Assembly: GCA_035772405.1 (NCBI GenBank)
Contig: JAYKKM010000052.1
Span: 1,145,001-1,209,000, forward strand
DNA length: 64,000 nt
Reading direction: 5' to 3'
Source: Chrysogorgia sp. JL179-B06
Lineage: Eukaryota > Cnidaria > Anthozoa > Scleralcyonacea > Chrysogorgiidae
Positions 1 through 10,587 of this stretch are shown piece by piece (the stretch's first letter is position 1; every line of letters starts with the position of its first letter). The position numbers and the translations under genes are program-made. A model generated the notes under the pieces. It saw nothing but the letters and a program-made list of their open reading frames with translations. It had not been told where the DNA came from and made no database searches.

Positions 1-810
1 GAATACCAAAAATTATTTGAGAAAGACGTGAACAGGTCGTTTATACAATGAGTGACTATTGCGTGTTTCATTCATTGAAATACATAAATAGAGATGGATT
101 CAGCAGCTTTCTCAAATTGACTGTATACGTTAAATTTAAATGCGTGGCCAATTATTGACCGTATATCAGTAAATTTGAACGTCGATTGGGTACCAGTTCT
201 CATCTGAGTATTTTGTACAAAATGCTGTACAACATACTCCTCCTGATGCACTTTTTGACAATTTTAACTGTAGCCACACCCTAATACAAACCCTATACCC
301 TAAACAACTCAACCCTAAACCCTAAGCACAAAGTTAAAACGTCTAAACCCCCTTTTACCCATCGCAAGCCCGCGTCCCAATCGACTCCCAAACTTATTTG
401 TCCAATCTTATAGACTATAATGTATGAAATAATCCTTATATAATGTGCAGACGACATGTAGAAGTTAGGGCAATGTATTTCCTCTTCAGGGCAATATATT
501 TGCGCTTCCTTATATATGGAATACGTAGTAATGAGTCCTGTTTTGATTTTACTCGCGCGAGACTTCGTTTGGAAAAACCACTAACCACTAACCCTAACCC
601 ACTCAACCCTATTTCTTAGTCCTCATTAACAAGTTCAGTCAATTTGCCACGCATTTACAATTATTGTATATAGTTTAGGGAATTGATTGGATTGGATTAG
701 CCCCTGCAAATTAAAATGCTAATATCATTTGATTCGAACTTCATTGTTTGAATTTAATTTTGTCTGAATATTTCCTGTTCGGCTGAAAAACATCCATAGG
801 TGGGTGTTTC

Positions 811-950
811 GGGGGGGGGGGGAGGGGGGGGGGGGGGGGGGGTGGTGGTAGTGTTAGGGAACTCGTTATAGGCGGGGGTTAGGGTTGGAAAACTCGTTAG
901 GCGGGAGGTTAGGGTTAGGATCTTTGTTGTTTTGGGGTTAGCGGTTATTT
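811..950. repeat. Poly(G) tract and degenerate TTAGGG-type repeat
   Basis: G runs with a single A interruption fill 811-842. They are followed by GGTTAGGG-rich sequence ending GGGGTTAGCGGTTATTT. The same ending occurs at about 21738-21781 just upstream of ORMDL, so this is a dispersed repeat and not a telomere. Confidence 0.6.
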
Positions 951-1244
951 GTTAATGTAGACATCATATACATTCACAGCTATACATGTTACCAATGTAG
1001 ACTGTCTATACATTAACTAGGTGGAGACTGGGTTGACATTTTCTGAAAGCCCAATATAAACCGGTTTTACCAGTGCTTTTAAATTTCCTGAACAAGACAC
1101 ATTATGTTAGTATAAATTAGCATTAATTTTCATAAATCAGGTTGTAAAATTTTCATTTATCTAGAAAAGCCCATCTCGCACGCCCGCGTAACATCATGAC
1201 TAAAATTCAAAATGCCACCAATCGCAGACTTGTTTATGAAATCA

Positions 1245-1310
1245 AATCAAACCTGTCGAATTTGAATTTTTAATCTGGCGTTACCGTGTGCCGTGTTTTT
1301 CGATTGACGA
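1245..1310 (+). repeat. Dispersed repeat, copy 1
   Basis: Contains GCGTTACCGTGTGCCGTGTT followed by TTTCGATT. It matches 15868-15930, where CAC is inserted in the middle. Family unknown. Confidence 0.55.
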
Positions 1311-2254
1311 CTTCATCGGCCTTCTACGAACCATTTTGACTGGGCCGGACATGGAACAGTTAATATACCATGGCTAATATTTTTTCGCATTGATCAATTT
1401 TATATTTTCACCTGATTTTTTCACATCATTGTTCTAAGTCGGCTAAAGAACACACATAAACATTTTAAGCCAATTCCGCTGGCTACCACAAATAATCACC
1501 CACGTGCATAGAAAGTTTTGTGTTTGTACGTGGTGTATAAATAGCTTGCGCAATCTGTTTATTAGTATGAGCTCCCGTGCGGGTGGAACGGACTCTGCTC
1601 CAGGTACCTCTAATCGTTAACTTCTACTTGAGGAGGGTAGGGAGGAGCAGAGAAGGAGTTCATTTTTAGCTCACTGACCATTTTTTACTTTGTTTAACTG
1701 TTATTACATTGATCATTTTCAATTCAACATTTAATAAACTGCTTTTCCTTTTACGCTTTTTCTTCGATTATTTTCATTGTACTTGTTATTGATAATTATG
1801 AAGTACTAGCATGATTAGATATAAAGATTTGCGAATTTTTCACGGTGAAATCTGAAAACCTCTGAATAAAACTAATTAATTTGCGCATTAAAATGAATTA
1901 TTGTATATCCATAGTTCTAATTGAAAAAGATGGCGGCTGTACATTCTAGCAGAATGCTTTGCGACCTTAAATCACCTGTAATAACAGCTAAACATTGTTT
2001 ACCTTGTAAACATGAACTAAATACGTAAAAGCTTCCTTTTTACCAAAATTAATCTTTTTGAAACGCTAACTGCGCGCAAGGAATTATGGTTAAATGTACC
2101 AGTCGCCATCTTTTTCGGTACCGTCAATTAAAATTGTTATATAGTACAGTCTGCATATTGCATATTTTATCCAACCTGTCGTGATATATGGACGATACGT
2201 GAAACTCAAATCATCAGAAAATGTTTCCGAGTCCCGACAAGGATCCAAAAACAA

Positions 2255-2480
2255 ATTGGTTAAAACAACCCAATAAATCATTCAATTTGGTTGAATCAGA
2301 TATTCAGATTCACCAATTGACCATTTTTCATGGGTTGAAACAGCCAAATGTATTGGTTGAAACAACCAAAATACGGTCATTTTAATCAAAATATTTGGTT
2401 ATTTTAACCATTCAAATTGGTAATGAATCTGAGACAACCTATCAAATTGCAAATTGGTTGTTTCAACCAATATGTTTTAC
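2255..2480. repeat. Imperfect foldback built on TTGGTTGAAACAACCAA
   Basis: The left part has TTGGTTGAATCAG, ATTCACCAATT and ATTGGTTGAAACAACCAA. The right part has the opposite orientation: AATTGGTAATGAATCTGA and TTGGTTGTTTCAACCAAT. Probably a decayed MITE. Confidence 0.5.
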
Positions 2481-2654
2481 AGTGTGTATATATAACAAAT
2501 TTGTTACATTAAAACATGCCACTAATTTGCTCTAGCTATGCAGCATAATATTTTCTGCTTGTCAATGCGATCACTAACTTATATACTGGATGCCGTGCAT
2601 GCTGGCAGAAAATGTGCCAGTTTTTTCCACATTATACCCATACATTGGTCAGAG

Positions 2655-2908
2655 CATAGTTAGTAGAATAGATGGTTTGGAAGGTCCGCAAAAGTCATTG
2701 TTCTATGTTGTTGTTCCCTTTCACGGTCACTGAACGTAGCTATTGCATTTTCTGTATAATGAGCATTCATCCAATAACAACGTCACGTGTCCATAGAGTT
2801 TCCTTTCTCCAACCAATAACAAACATTTTCTCCAATACAATAACATGACCATTGCATCATCTTGAAAGACAGTAGAGCTTCCAAACCATCCCCCTCTACT
2901 AACTATGG
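2655..2908. repeat. Foldback with arms of about 30 bp
   Basis: CATAGTTAGTAGAATAGATG followed by GTTTGGAAG (2655-2683) is the inverse of 2878-2908 apart from a few mismatches. The spacer is about 195 bp. No TSD is clear. Confidence 0.6.
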
Positions 2909-3092
2909 TGAGAGAAAATGTACAGGTTCTGCTAAGTGCTAACGCCATCTCTTGGGGGACATTTTTAGTCTAACTTAAAAGTAATAGACATAGATCAGTA
3001 TCTGTGATTCGCTAACCAATTTTGCTAACCAGTTCTTTCAAAAAACACCGAATGGCGGATGTACTGTCGAGTATTGAATATGAGGTTTTACG

Positions 3093-3160
3093 TTTCGAGC
3101 GAAGGTCATTCGTTACAGAGTGAAACATTTCACTCTCTGGCGAAGGTTCTTCGCTCGAAA
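3093..3160. repeat. Nested hairpin (outer TTTCGAGCGAAG stem)
   Basis: The outer stem is TTTCGAGCGAAG / CTTCGCTCGAAA and the inner stem is AGAGTGAAA-CAT-TTCACTCT. The right part (GCGAAGGTTCTTCGCTCGAAA region) resembles hairpins seen at Penelope-like element ends, but no Penelope ORF is nearby. Confidence 0.6.
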
Positions 3161-3803
3161 GTCTCAACGTGGTTCTCCGATGAAAACATTTCTGCTATTT
3201 TTTTTACATAATCTCGAAGATATAATGGTAATTAGTAATCGTGCAGAGTTTCGCTGCAAAATTCGTTGAAAGAAATGTTACGTGTGAAGTTTGTATTTTG
3301 GAGCGCCGGCATTAAAGTGGCCGAGTGCGAGAAGAATGAGTCGAGGAGAGCTTATGACGTCATAGCCTCAACAACTACAACTACAACTTCATCGGAGAAC
3401 CACTTTAAGCAAGGATCAAACGAGAACGCAAGCGACCGCAGGTCAACTTGTGAAGACATGTGATGACTTGCGATGCCAACAGTAAAACAGTGGGACAAGT
3501 CGTCGCAAGTTTTGCATTTCCACTAGTTCCCATGAGCTCTGGCGGCAAAGCCATGGGTACAGCATTGGGCAAAGTAAACAATTAAAAGATGGCGAACAAT
3601 GTGTTCCATCCAGCCGCGAGGGTTATACTTGACGCGGTGTCCCCATACACTTTTTAGTATAGGGGAACTGGAAACTAATAAATAATTCCTTGCAACGTTT
3701 TTGTATTTTTAGATCTGTGTGTTTTGAGCGGGACGTAGTATTTTACCTCGAAACTACATCTTACTCTATCAACCTCGTTGATACTCGTTGCTTACTCTAT
3801 TAA

Positions 3804-4145
3804 AGTGCCCATAACCTCAAAATGTTTTATTGTCTTGTTTGGAAGAACTTTTAAAATGATAAAGTAACTTCTTTTGAAGATTTTCGTTTCTTTGCTTTCT
3901 TTTTGAGATATATCAGTTTTTTGATATGCAAATGTCTGGAATTTCGTCAGACATGCATAATAATGACTTATTGGAGAAATGTGTATATCTCTTTCATTCT
4001 CGAACGAAATCCTTTAAAATCAAGAAGTTTGGTGTTGTGGGAGAAACGCACACATGTGTTATTCACACTTTAGTGTTTTTATTTCATGAACGCAAAGATA
4101 TATAACATTCTCTGATAACTCATTATGCACGTGGTTAGGGGCACT
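3804..4145. mobile_element. TTAA-flanked MITE (AGTGCC termini), copy 1
   Basis: 342 bp flanked by TTAA at 3800-3803 and 4146-4149. The terminal inverted repeat begins AGTGCCCATAACC; the other end reads AGTGCCCCTAACC on the opposite strand. TTAA target duplications are typical of piggyBac-type elements. No transposase ORF. Confidence 0.75.
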
Positions 4146-4149
4146 TTAA

Positions 4150-6060
4150 AATACAAACAGATTTGGGATTTTTATAATCACATTAATTCAAGTTTTTTAA
4201 TTTTTGTCCGTGGCAAAATGACTTCTACGGTTCTACCAGTTATCGATCAAACAACGTAAAAACACGTCAATCAAAATCCGACTACATTGAAAAATGCTTC
4301 ACAGTTGTTTCCACAGCATTTTATTCACAGATAATTTTTGTGCTTGAGAACTAATAAACAATCCTATCATGTCGGTCGAGATACATAGTGAGCAAACAAT
4401 TAAAAAAACACACTAAAAAATCACTAAAATATCCTTACACGCATTGAAACGACACTTCTACGAATAGAGAAGACTTTCATTTTGTGATGACAAATATAGC
4501 GGAGTTTCATGACAAAAATGGAGTTATCAAAATTGGAACAAGAAACTTGCGAAAAATTGTTTCAAAAGCCAGTTTCAATGTGCCCGCGATAACATGTACG
4601 CGCATAGTTTTTCATTGAACTTGCCAGAGAGTTTTTCATCCAACCTATCCTGAAATTTTGCACACATAAAGATATGTTCATACAGAATTTTTTATACTAA
4701 CAAAAAACATTTGTTGGAACAATAGAATATGATTCGCGTTTTAAAAATCGGGGGTCACCGAACTAATTTTTTTAATAAAGTGAAAAACTGTTATTATCGA
4801 CGCGATTTTTCCAGCAGTGCTTTCATCATGGTTGCCATGGCAACACCATAAAATTTGTACTAATTTTTATAAGGTTTCCCATGTGCCATAGATTTATAAT
4901 CTGTAAATGTGTTCAAACATCAAGAACTTATGTTCCTAGTCCCAGGATAGAAAAGGGTATGGAGCCACCTTAAATAATTTTAATTGTAAAAATGTCGTCT
5001 CAGAGGAACAGAAAACCTGCTAGCATCTTAATTTATGTTTTGTCCTCGCAATTTGAAAGAAAGTTGGTGGAATTTGAACAAGCTCAAATTAGTCGCAAGC
5101 CAACACACAAGCTAAATCTTAATTGCAGTAAATGCGTTCTCGTTTGATCCAGCTTGCTAATACTCCTCCTATCTAATATGTCGGCAGTCGATATTTCAAT
5201 ATTTTTACACCACCCGTTCAGTATTTCGATTCGTATATTTCAATACTGCCTCCGCAATACACTATGTACGTCGTTTTGGTGTGCTCTATTGTATTTGTTT
5301 AAGATGAGAATCGTATGGAAAAATGTTAGCGTATTCACCATTTTCGTGTAGCACGCCGCCTGTGACAGTATGGATGGTTGGGTTGTAATATTCTACTTCA
5401 AAAAAATATCGCGATAATCACCTGTTAAGTTTGTCTCCCTGCGCTATAAGAAATTTTGAACGTCGTAGCTTGTTTCGCTTTCCCCACTCTTTGCCAGGAC
5501 CCCAGTCTCCCCAATTATGTGCGTCCAAGCTCACTAGCCAAACCACTGCGATCACCAAAACTAATCGTAGTACACGTGTTGTGTTCATGTTTTCTTGTAT
5601 AGTAAGCTGGTAATAAGGCTAGATAACTGGAACTGGAAAAAGACTAATATTATACATACAAGCTGATAAACGTTTCAACAATTAATTTGATTCTTTTACG
5701 ATATACCAATTAATGGCGTATAATTAGGCGGTTGATTTTTAGCAAAGGTTAACTGTTACTGCATAAGAGTATACGTGAAATTTAAACAGATAACAAATAA
5801 ACACCTTTATATAATCAACAAACGTGTTCCAGTCGCGACTACATTTTTCTATTGTGCATTTATATTTGATCATGACTTTGATCGAATTATAGGAACTTCT
5901 TCGTCAATTACAGTCATAAATAATAGAAATTTAGCCAAAATGACTGGTGTCATGATATTATATGGTATAGTATATGACCAGCTATAATTTAAAAAATTAT
6001 GACTATCAAAAAGCTCTCTTCTAAGTTTTATTGGCAATTCGAACTGTCTATACTATATAC
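4150..6060. other. Unassigned AT-rich stretch
   Basis: Only short ORFs (for example 65 codons at 5154-5351 and 70 at 5775-5987) with no motif I recognise. I see no splice-supported exon and no clear repeat termini. Confidence 0.4.
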
Positions 6061-6174
6061 TATAATTTTATTTATTTTATTTTATTTTATTAGCTTCACA
6101 TATTGTGCAAAAATATATATTAACACCACCAAAACAGAAACCTAACATAGATTACTCTATACAGTATTAGTATA

Positions 6175-6485
6175 GAAACTGACCATGGTCTATTACAACT
6201 GCTGCATTCTGATTGGCTCCTCAACCGTTGTCTATTCGTGATAGACAACGTTTGGGGAACGCGCTCAAAACAATGGCAGAAAACTCTCGTTTTGGGGAGG
6301 TTTCAGATGAGTTTTTGGATAATTTTTTGGAGAATGCATGATTTGTAATAGTCCACTAATTTGTTTCTACTAAAACAATTAGACAACTCGTCCTCGTTGT
6401 CTATGCAGCGAATAGTCAACTCAGGCTTCGCCTTCGTTGACTATTCGCTCATAGACAACTCGGACTCGTTGTCTAATTGTTAAAT
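6175..6485 (+). mobile_element. Palindrome-rich dispersed element, copy 1, with a 22-codon ORF
   Basis: Shares most of its length with 10588-10900. It contains MAENSRFGEVSDEFLDNFLE plus NA (6273-6341), which resembles the start of cnidarian DUF3504/Crypton-type proteins (from memory). The 3' half is nested hairpins: CAATTAGACAAC ... GTTGTCTAATTG around CGAATAGTCAAC ... GTTGACTATTCG. Confidence 0.55.
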
Positions 6486-6619
6486 AGAACAATGGCCGTA
6501 TGACCGTAGCAGAATAGCCAATTACTGCGGACTCAGAATATACTTACAATTAATAATGGGTTTAATTTAATAATAATACATAACAACTATAGCTACGGAG
6601 GGCCACAACACTCCATTTC

Positions 6620-7160
6620 TACACCCCGCCAAGATTTGATATTATCAATAACTCATCATCAAAAATGGCAAGGATCGAGATAACCCAACTAAGTTCGTCA
6701 TCCAAGGATGCCACATTAGAACTGAAATGGATCAACCTTGAAAACACTAGAATCATTCATAAGTGTATATTAGTTTTTAAATGCTTAAATGGCTTAGTAC
6801 CTGATTATTTTAATCATTATTTTACTCTTAACAAATCTATTCATCGATTAAATACCAGGCAAGCCAACGATATTCGTCTTGTTAAACCCAAATTGGAATT
6901 ATTTAAGAAATCCTTTATTTACTCTGGAGCAAATAATTTTAATAATCTTCCTAATTCTATTAAACAATCTAAATCTTTAAGTATTTTTAAAATAGAGATC
7001 CACAAACATTTTTTAACATTTTAATGAGACTACTAGCTTTATGTGGACTTTGAAAATTTGTGTATGTGTAATTTTATATGCAGGGCCCCTCTGAATATCA
7101 GCCAAGTTGCTGAATGGGCTACCCTGCTAAAATAAAGCTTCTTATCTTATCTTATAACCA
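6620..7160 (+). mobile_element. LINE 3' fragment (C-terminal domain plus tail)
   Basis: The ORF 6665-7024 (119 aa) matches the post-RT C-terminal region of CR1/L2-like non-LTR elements: CILVFKCLNGLVPDYFNHYF, then NFNNLPNSIKQSKSLSIFKI. RT and endonuclease are absent, so this is a 5'-truncated insertion. AATAAAGC and a TCTTA-type tail (to about 7157) mark the 3' end. Confidence 0.75.
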
Positions 7161-7420
7161 AAGCCCAGCCCAAGCGCAAAACACACCCGCATTGCCGCAC
7201 CCGGAGCCACAAGCTAATCTAATATTAAGAACAACATGCAAGTGCATGATATAAAGATCATATGATGTTGTGGCTGTAATTATAAAATATAGCAAGTATC
7301 ACAGCATTGATGCCATGTGGAGAAATTTTCTGATATGCAGCAACAATATTTGCTAAGGAACCTGTGCTAGGTGACCTACTACGTTTATAAGTTTTTAATT
7401 CCTTTACGACCAGTAGGTAA

Positions 7421-7508
7421 CCCCCCCCCCCCCCCCCCCCCATATAGCGAGCAACAGGAAGTGACTTAATAGGATTAAGTGACAGGAAGTGACTTAATAG
7501 GATTAAGT
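7421..7508. repeat. Poly(C) tract and a 27-bp tandem duplication
   Basis: About 22 C residues (7421-7442) are followed by two copies of ACAGGAAGTGACTTAATAGG-ATTAAGTG (about 7454-7508). Confidence 0.7.
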
Positions 7509-7631
7509 GTGAATAATAATGAGCGTACGTACGGAATAATAATGAGCGTACGTACAGAATATAATAATGAGCGTACGTACAGAATAATAACGAGACGTTG
7601 CCTGCACGCAATATGTAAAGTGAACGAAAAA

Positions 7632-7787
7632 ATGTCTGTTGACATCCCGTACAAGATTACTCGCAATACCAAAACAAAGGACATTGAAACGAAACGCATG
7701 AAGAAGGATTATCGATTAATCGTGTATAATAAACATGTTATTGTTGATGAATACAAAACACTACCTTATGCCGGTTATGGGTACTGA
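7632..7787 (+). CDS. Small unrecognised ORF in the GCGTACGTAC field
   Basis: 51 codons, starting MSVDIPYKITRNTKTKDIET and ending YAGYGY, in a longer open frame (from 7479) that continues upstream without a stop. It is basic and tyrosine-rich. No family is recognised and no splice sites are evident. It may be a conserved piece of an unknown element or gene, or chance. Confidence 0.25.
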   Translation: MSVDIPYKITRNTKTKDIETKRMKKDYRLIVYNKHVIVDEYKTLPYAGYGY

Positions 7788-8050
7788 TTTTTATGTATTT
7801 ATTCGTATGTTTGCAAAATAATTTGATCCCATCGAACGTTTCGCCATTATTCTTTTAGTAATTGGCAATGAGCGTACGTACGGGATTAAGATTGGAATAA
7901 TAATGAGCGTACGTACAGAATAATAATGAGTGTGCGTACAGTATAATAATTTGAGTCATCTGTTTATATTCTTTTGTAAATTTGGTGATTCTTAAAAGAA
8001 CCGCTTTGTATTTGTCTTTGGTGCTGCGACCATATAGCTTCAACTTCTGA

Positions 8051-8323
8051 TTATAGACTAACTTTCATTTTGTCAAGAAACTTCCCCAGTATATCATACT
8101 CTTCAGAAATATATCCATGTCTAACACACGCGTACCAAACCTTTTCAATAAACTCTTCGTTAGTAAATGTTTCAAAAAAGTCATCATCGTCAAAATCGGG
8201 AACCCATTTCTCTCTCTCTTCCTCAGTCAAATCATTTAAGATTTTATTCTCAAAATTAGAATAACACATATTGACGCTAAGTACAAGTCGATTCTTCACC
8301 ATAAACAGTATGTCGATAGTCAT
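8051..8323 (-). CDS. Small acidic unrecognised ORF in the GCGTACGTAC field
   Basis: From the internal Met at 8323 it has 90 codons; an open frame extends upstream to 8392, through a GCGTACGTAC copy. The centre is strongly acidic: LTEEEREKWVPDFDDDDFFE, followed by TFTNEEFIEKVWYACVRHG. Its amino-acid make-up looks protein-like. Function unknown. Confidence 0.35.
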   Translation of the reverse strand: MTIDILFMVKNRLVLSVNMCYSNFENKILNDLTEEEREKWVPDFDDDDFFETFTNEEFIEKVWYACVRHGYISEEYDILGKFLDKMKVSL

Positions 8324-8546
8324 GTTGTGTGCACAAACTGTGTAGAGTGGAGTCCCAAGCGTACGTACGCAGGAATTATATAATTTGAACAAGAGCGTAC
8401 GTACGCATTAGTCCTTGAATAAGTAAGAGATGATCCCCTGTGTTGCTATGTTTACTTTAGCGTACGTACAGAATAATAATGAGCGTACGTACACACTAGT
8501 CCTTGAATATGCTATATATTCAGAACACTGTCTACGCAGCACTCTA

Positions 8547-8550
<4 letters not shown>

Positions 8551-8604
<54 letters not shown>
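8551..8604. repeat. (TA)n microsatellite
   Basis: 54 bp of TA directly abutting the left end of the mariner-type foldback. Confidence 0.9.
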
Positions 8605-8607
<3 letters not shown>

Positions 8608-8826
8608 GGTGTCCCAAAAAAAAGGCTACCTTTTCAAATTCAAATTAGCATGTTAATTCAAGCAACCTATTGTATAGTTCTTTGAAATTCATTATCGCTT
8701 TTGAACTACGAATGCGTAAAAACACACAGTTTTATACACATGGGATATTAAACACAATAGGTTGTTTGAATTAACACGCTCATTTGAATTTGAAATTAAA
8801 AGGTAGCCTTTTTTTGGGACACTCTG
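8605..8826. mobile_element. Mariner-type foldback MITE (CAGGGTGTCCC ends)
   Basis: 222 bp bounded by TA on both sides. The arms begin CAGGGTGTCCC / CAGAGTGTCCC and remain complementary for about 75 bp each (AAGGCTACCTTTT, TTCAAATTCAAAT, AACCTATTG). Ends of this form and TA targets are typical of Tc1/mariner elements. No transposase. Confidence 0.8.
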
Positions 8827-8834
8827 TATATATA

Positions 8835-8880
8835 ACTACAGACGGTACCGTTTCGACCTTTTGGGCCTCATCAGTGTAGT
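8835..8880 (-). ncRNA. Type I hammerhead ribozyme
   Basis: On the minus strand the order is ACTACA, CTGATGA, GGCC-CAAAA-GGTC, GAAA, CGGTACCGTC, TGTAGT. The invariant CUGAUGA and GAAA boxes are intact. Stem I (ACTACA/TGTAGT) is a perfect 6 bp and stem II closes 4 bp including one G-U. Stem III is ACGG/CCGU with a very short loop, and the cleavage triplet GUC lies at 8843-8841, so cleavage is expected between 8841 and 8840. Short stem III type I ribozymes are known from animal Penelope-like elements and retrozymes; such forms often act as dimers. The carrier element here is not delimited. Confidence 0.88.
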
Positions 8881-9151
8881 GCTGATGAGCAGGATGAAGA
8901 TAACTGCTATTAACAGTCACCCTTGATGCCACACAAAATGTGGGACATCAAAAACCATGCCAGAGCGCTATAAAGCCGGTTTGGTCTTAAAATGTATGTA
9001 TTCCAACACTCGAAATTTTCCTTCACCATAAATCCTTTCAACATGTAGTTTGATCGAGTGAAATGCCAAATATTACCTATAATATACCCAGAATCTTGTC
9101 ACGGCATTACCACCATATGTACAGAACTCGTGACTAGGCTCTCGGCAACGG

Positions 9152-9221
9152 CTTCCGTAGCTCAGTGGTCAGAGCACTGCACTAGCAATCGCAGGGTCGC
9201 GGATTCAATTCCAGCCGGAAG
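9152..9221 (+). repeat. tRNA-Ala(AGC)-like SINE head, copy 1
   Basis: Acceptor CTTCCGT/CCGGAAG has one mismatch, the D arm is CTCAGTGGTCAGAG, the anticodon loop CTAGCAA, and the T loop is degenerate. It lies inside a repeat unit, so it is a tRNA relic rather than a working tRNA gene. Confidence 0.65.
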
Positions 9222-9399
9222 GACTTGAAGTTGTATTTTTCGCAACTGGTCCCGATTTGGTCTTAAAATGTATGTATTCCAACACTCAATATATATATAT
9301 ATATTGAAAGGATTTATGGTGAAGGAAAATTTCGAGTGTTGGAATACATACATTTTAAGACCAAATCGGGACCAGTTGCGAAAAATGCAACTTCAAGGC

Positions 9400-9475
9400 C
9401 TTCCGGCTGGAATTGAACCCGCGACCCTGCGATGCTAGTGCAGTGTTCTGATCACTCATGCATGAGCTACGGAAG
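9400..9475 (-). repeat. tRNA-Ala-like SINE head, inverted copy
   Basis: Reverse complement of the neighbouring tRNA-like segments. A short insertion in the D-loop region breaks the cloverleaf. Confidence 0.6.
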
Positions 9476-9771
9476 CCGTTGCCGAGAGCCTAGTCACGAG
9501 TTCTGTATATATGGTGGTGGTAATGCCGGGATAAGATTCTGGATATATTATAGGTAATATTTGGCATTTCACTCAATCAAACTACACGTTGAAAGGATTT
9601 ATTAAAATTAAAATTTTAAATTAAAACTTAAATTTTCCTTCACCATAAATCCTTTCAACGTGTAGTTTGATCGAGTGAAATGCCAAATATTACCTATAAT
9701 ATATCCAGAATCTTATCCCGGCATTACCACCACCATATATACAGAACTCGTGACTAGGCTCTCGGCAACGG

Positions 9772-9841
9772 CTTCCGTAGCTCAGTGGTCAGAGCACTGC
9801 ACTAGCAATCGCAGGGTCGCGGGTTCAATTCCAGCCGGAAG
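9772..9841 (+). repeat. tRNA-Ala-like SINE head, copy 3
   Basis: As copy 1, with the B-box form GGGTTCAATTCC. An A and B box pair suitable for Pol III is present. Confidence 0.65.
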
Positions 9842-10047
9842 ACCTTGAAGTTGCATTTTTCGCAGCTGGTCCCGGTTTGGTCTTAAAATGTATGTATTCC
9901 AACACTCGTAATTTTCCTTCACGATAAATCCTTTCAACATGTAGTTTGATCGAGTGAAATGCCAAATATTACCTATAATATACCCAGAATCTTATCCCGG
10001 CATTACCACCATATATACAGAACTCGTGACTAGGCTCTCGGCAACGG

Positions 10048-10116
10048 CTTCCGTAGCTCAGTGGTCAGAGCACTGCACTAGCATCGCAGGGTCGCGGGTT
10101 CAATTCCAGCCGGAAG
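10048..10116 (+). repeat. tRNA-Ala-like SINE head, copy 4
   Basis: As copy 3 but one base shorter in the anticodon loop (CTAGCA). Confidence 0.65.
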
Positions 10117-10197
10117 ACCTTGAAGTTGCATTTTTCGCAACTGGTCCCGGTTTGGTCTTAAAATGTATGTATTCCAACACTCGTAATTTTCCTTCAC

Positions 10198-10234
<37 letters not shown>

Positions 10235-10315
10235 ATATATGTATATTATATATAATTATATGTTAGTGAAATGTTCTCAAGCTTATACCTCAGAAAAGTA
10301 TTCTGAGCCCCAAGC

Positions 10316-10389
10316 GGGCCGGATCGAACCCACGACCTCCCGATTGCTAGACGGGTGTTCTAACCACTGAATCACTGAGACTCAGATGG
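10316..10389 (-). repeat. tRNA-derived SINE head (GAGTCTCAGTG family)
   Basis: On the minus strand: GAGTCTCAGTGATTCAGTGG, a tRNA-like body, GGTTCGATCC and a closing CTCAG. Related to copies at about 42884 and 54521. The adjacent sequence to the left (CTCAGAA, CTTATACCTCAGAAAAG) is the SINE body. Confidence 0.6.
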
Positions 10390-10587
10390 TAGAACGGAGG
10401 TAAATTACGTATTTAATAAGGTTCATGTATTGATGTTTCAGCTCACGTCAAATCACGTCAGATGACTGCTTTTATCTCTTTTCATTCCCTAGAAATTGCC
10501 AAAGAGCTAATTAAGCCTTTTTAATGGTTTGTTTTCAATTTTTATTGCATAAAACAAATATATTTCATTTTACCGTTGTCTATTCAG

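Larger units (their letters stand above)
1..2230. other. Unassigned AT-rich upstream sequence
   Basis: No gene is recognised. Degenerate CCCTAA-type runs lie at about 280-360 and 580-620. A poly(G) tract and TTAGGG-like sequence occupy 811-950. TATAAATAG is at 1536-1544, but no convincing transcription unit follows. Confidence 0.5.
7523..8492. repeat. Dispersed GCGTACGTAC words (9 exact copies)
   Basis: Exact copies start at 7523, 7546, 7571, 7872, 7907, 8359, 8395, 8460 and 8483, plus a variant near 7931. Most sit in AATAATGAGCGTACGTAC(A/G)GAATAATA-like contexts. Eight bases, GTACGTAC, are self-complementary. The words flank two small ORFs rather than forming a compact array, which is not a usual microsatellite layout. 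Confidence 0.8.
8993..10197. repeat. Array of 275-bp tRNA-derived SINE-like units, one inverted
   Basis: The units run from TGTATGTATTCC through CATAAATCCTTTCAAC, CTCGGCAACGG and a tRNA-like part to GGTCTTAAAA. They occupy about 8993-9268 (+), 9305-9602 (-), 9633-9888 (+) and 9889-10163 (+), and a partial copy ends at 10197. Copies 3 and 4 join head to tail with a 275-bp period. (TA)n separates copy 1 from the inverted copy. Confidence 0.8.

Noticed and set aside
1536..1614. TATAAATAG followed by ATGAGCTCCCGTGCG and a possible donor CAGGTACCT
   Set aside because: The ATG would lie at the start site itself, the ORF is 17 codons, and no second exon was found.
8503..8685. Tyr/Ile repeat ORFs through TA microsatellites (also 10978-11208, 60043-60282)
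   Set aside because: They are translations of (TA)n, not proteins.
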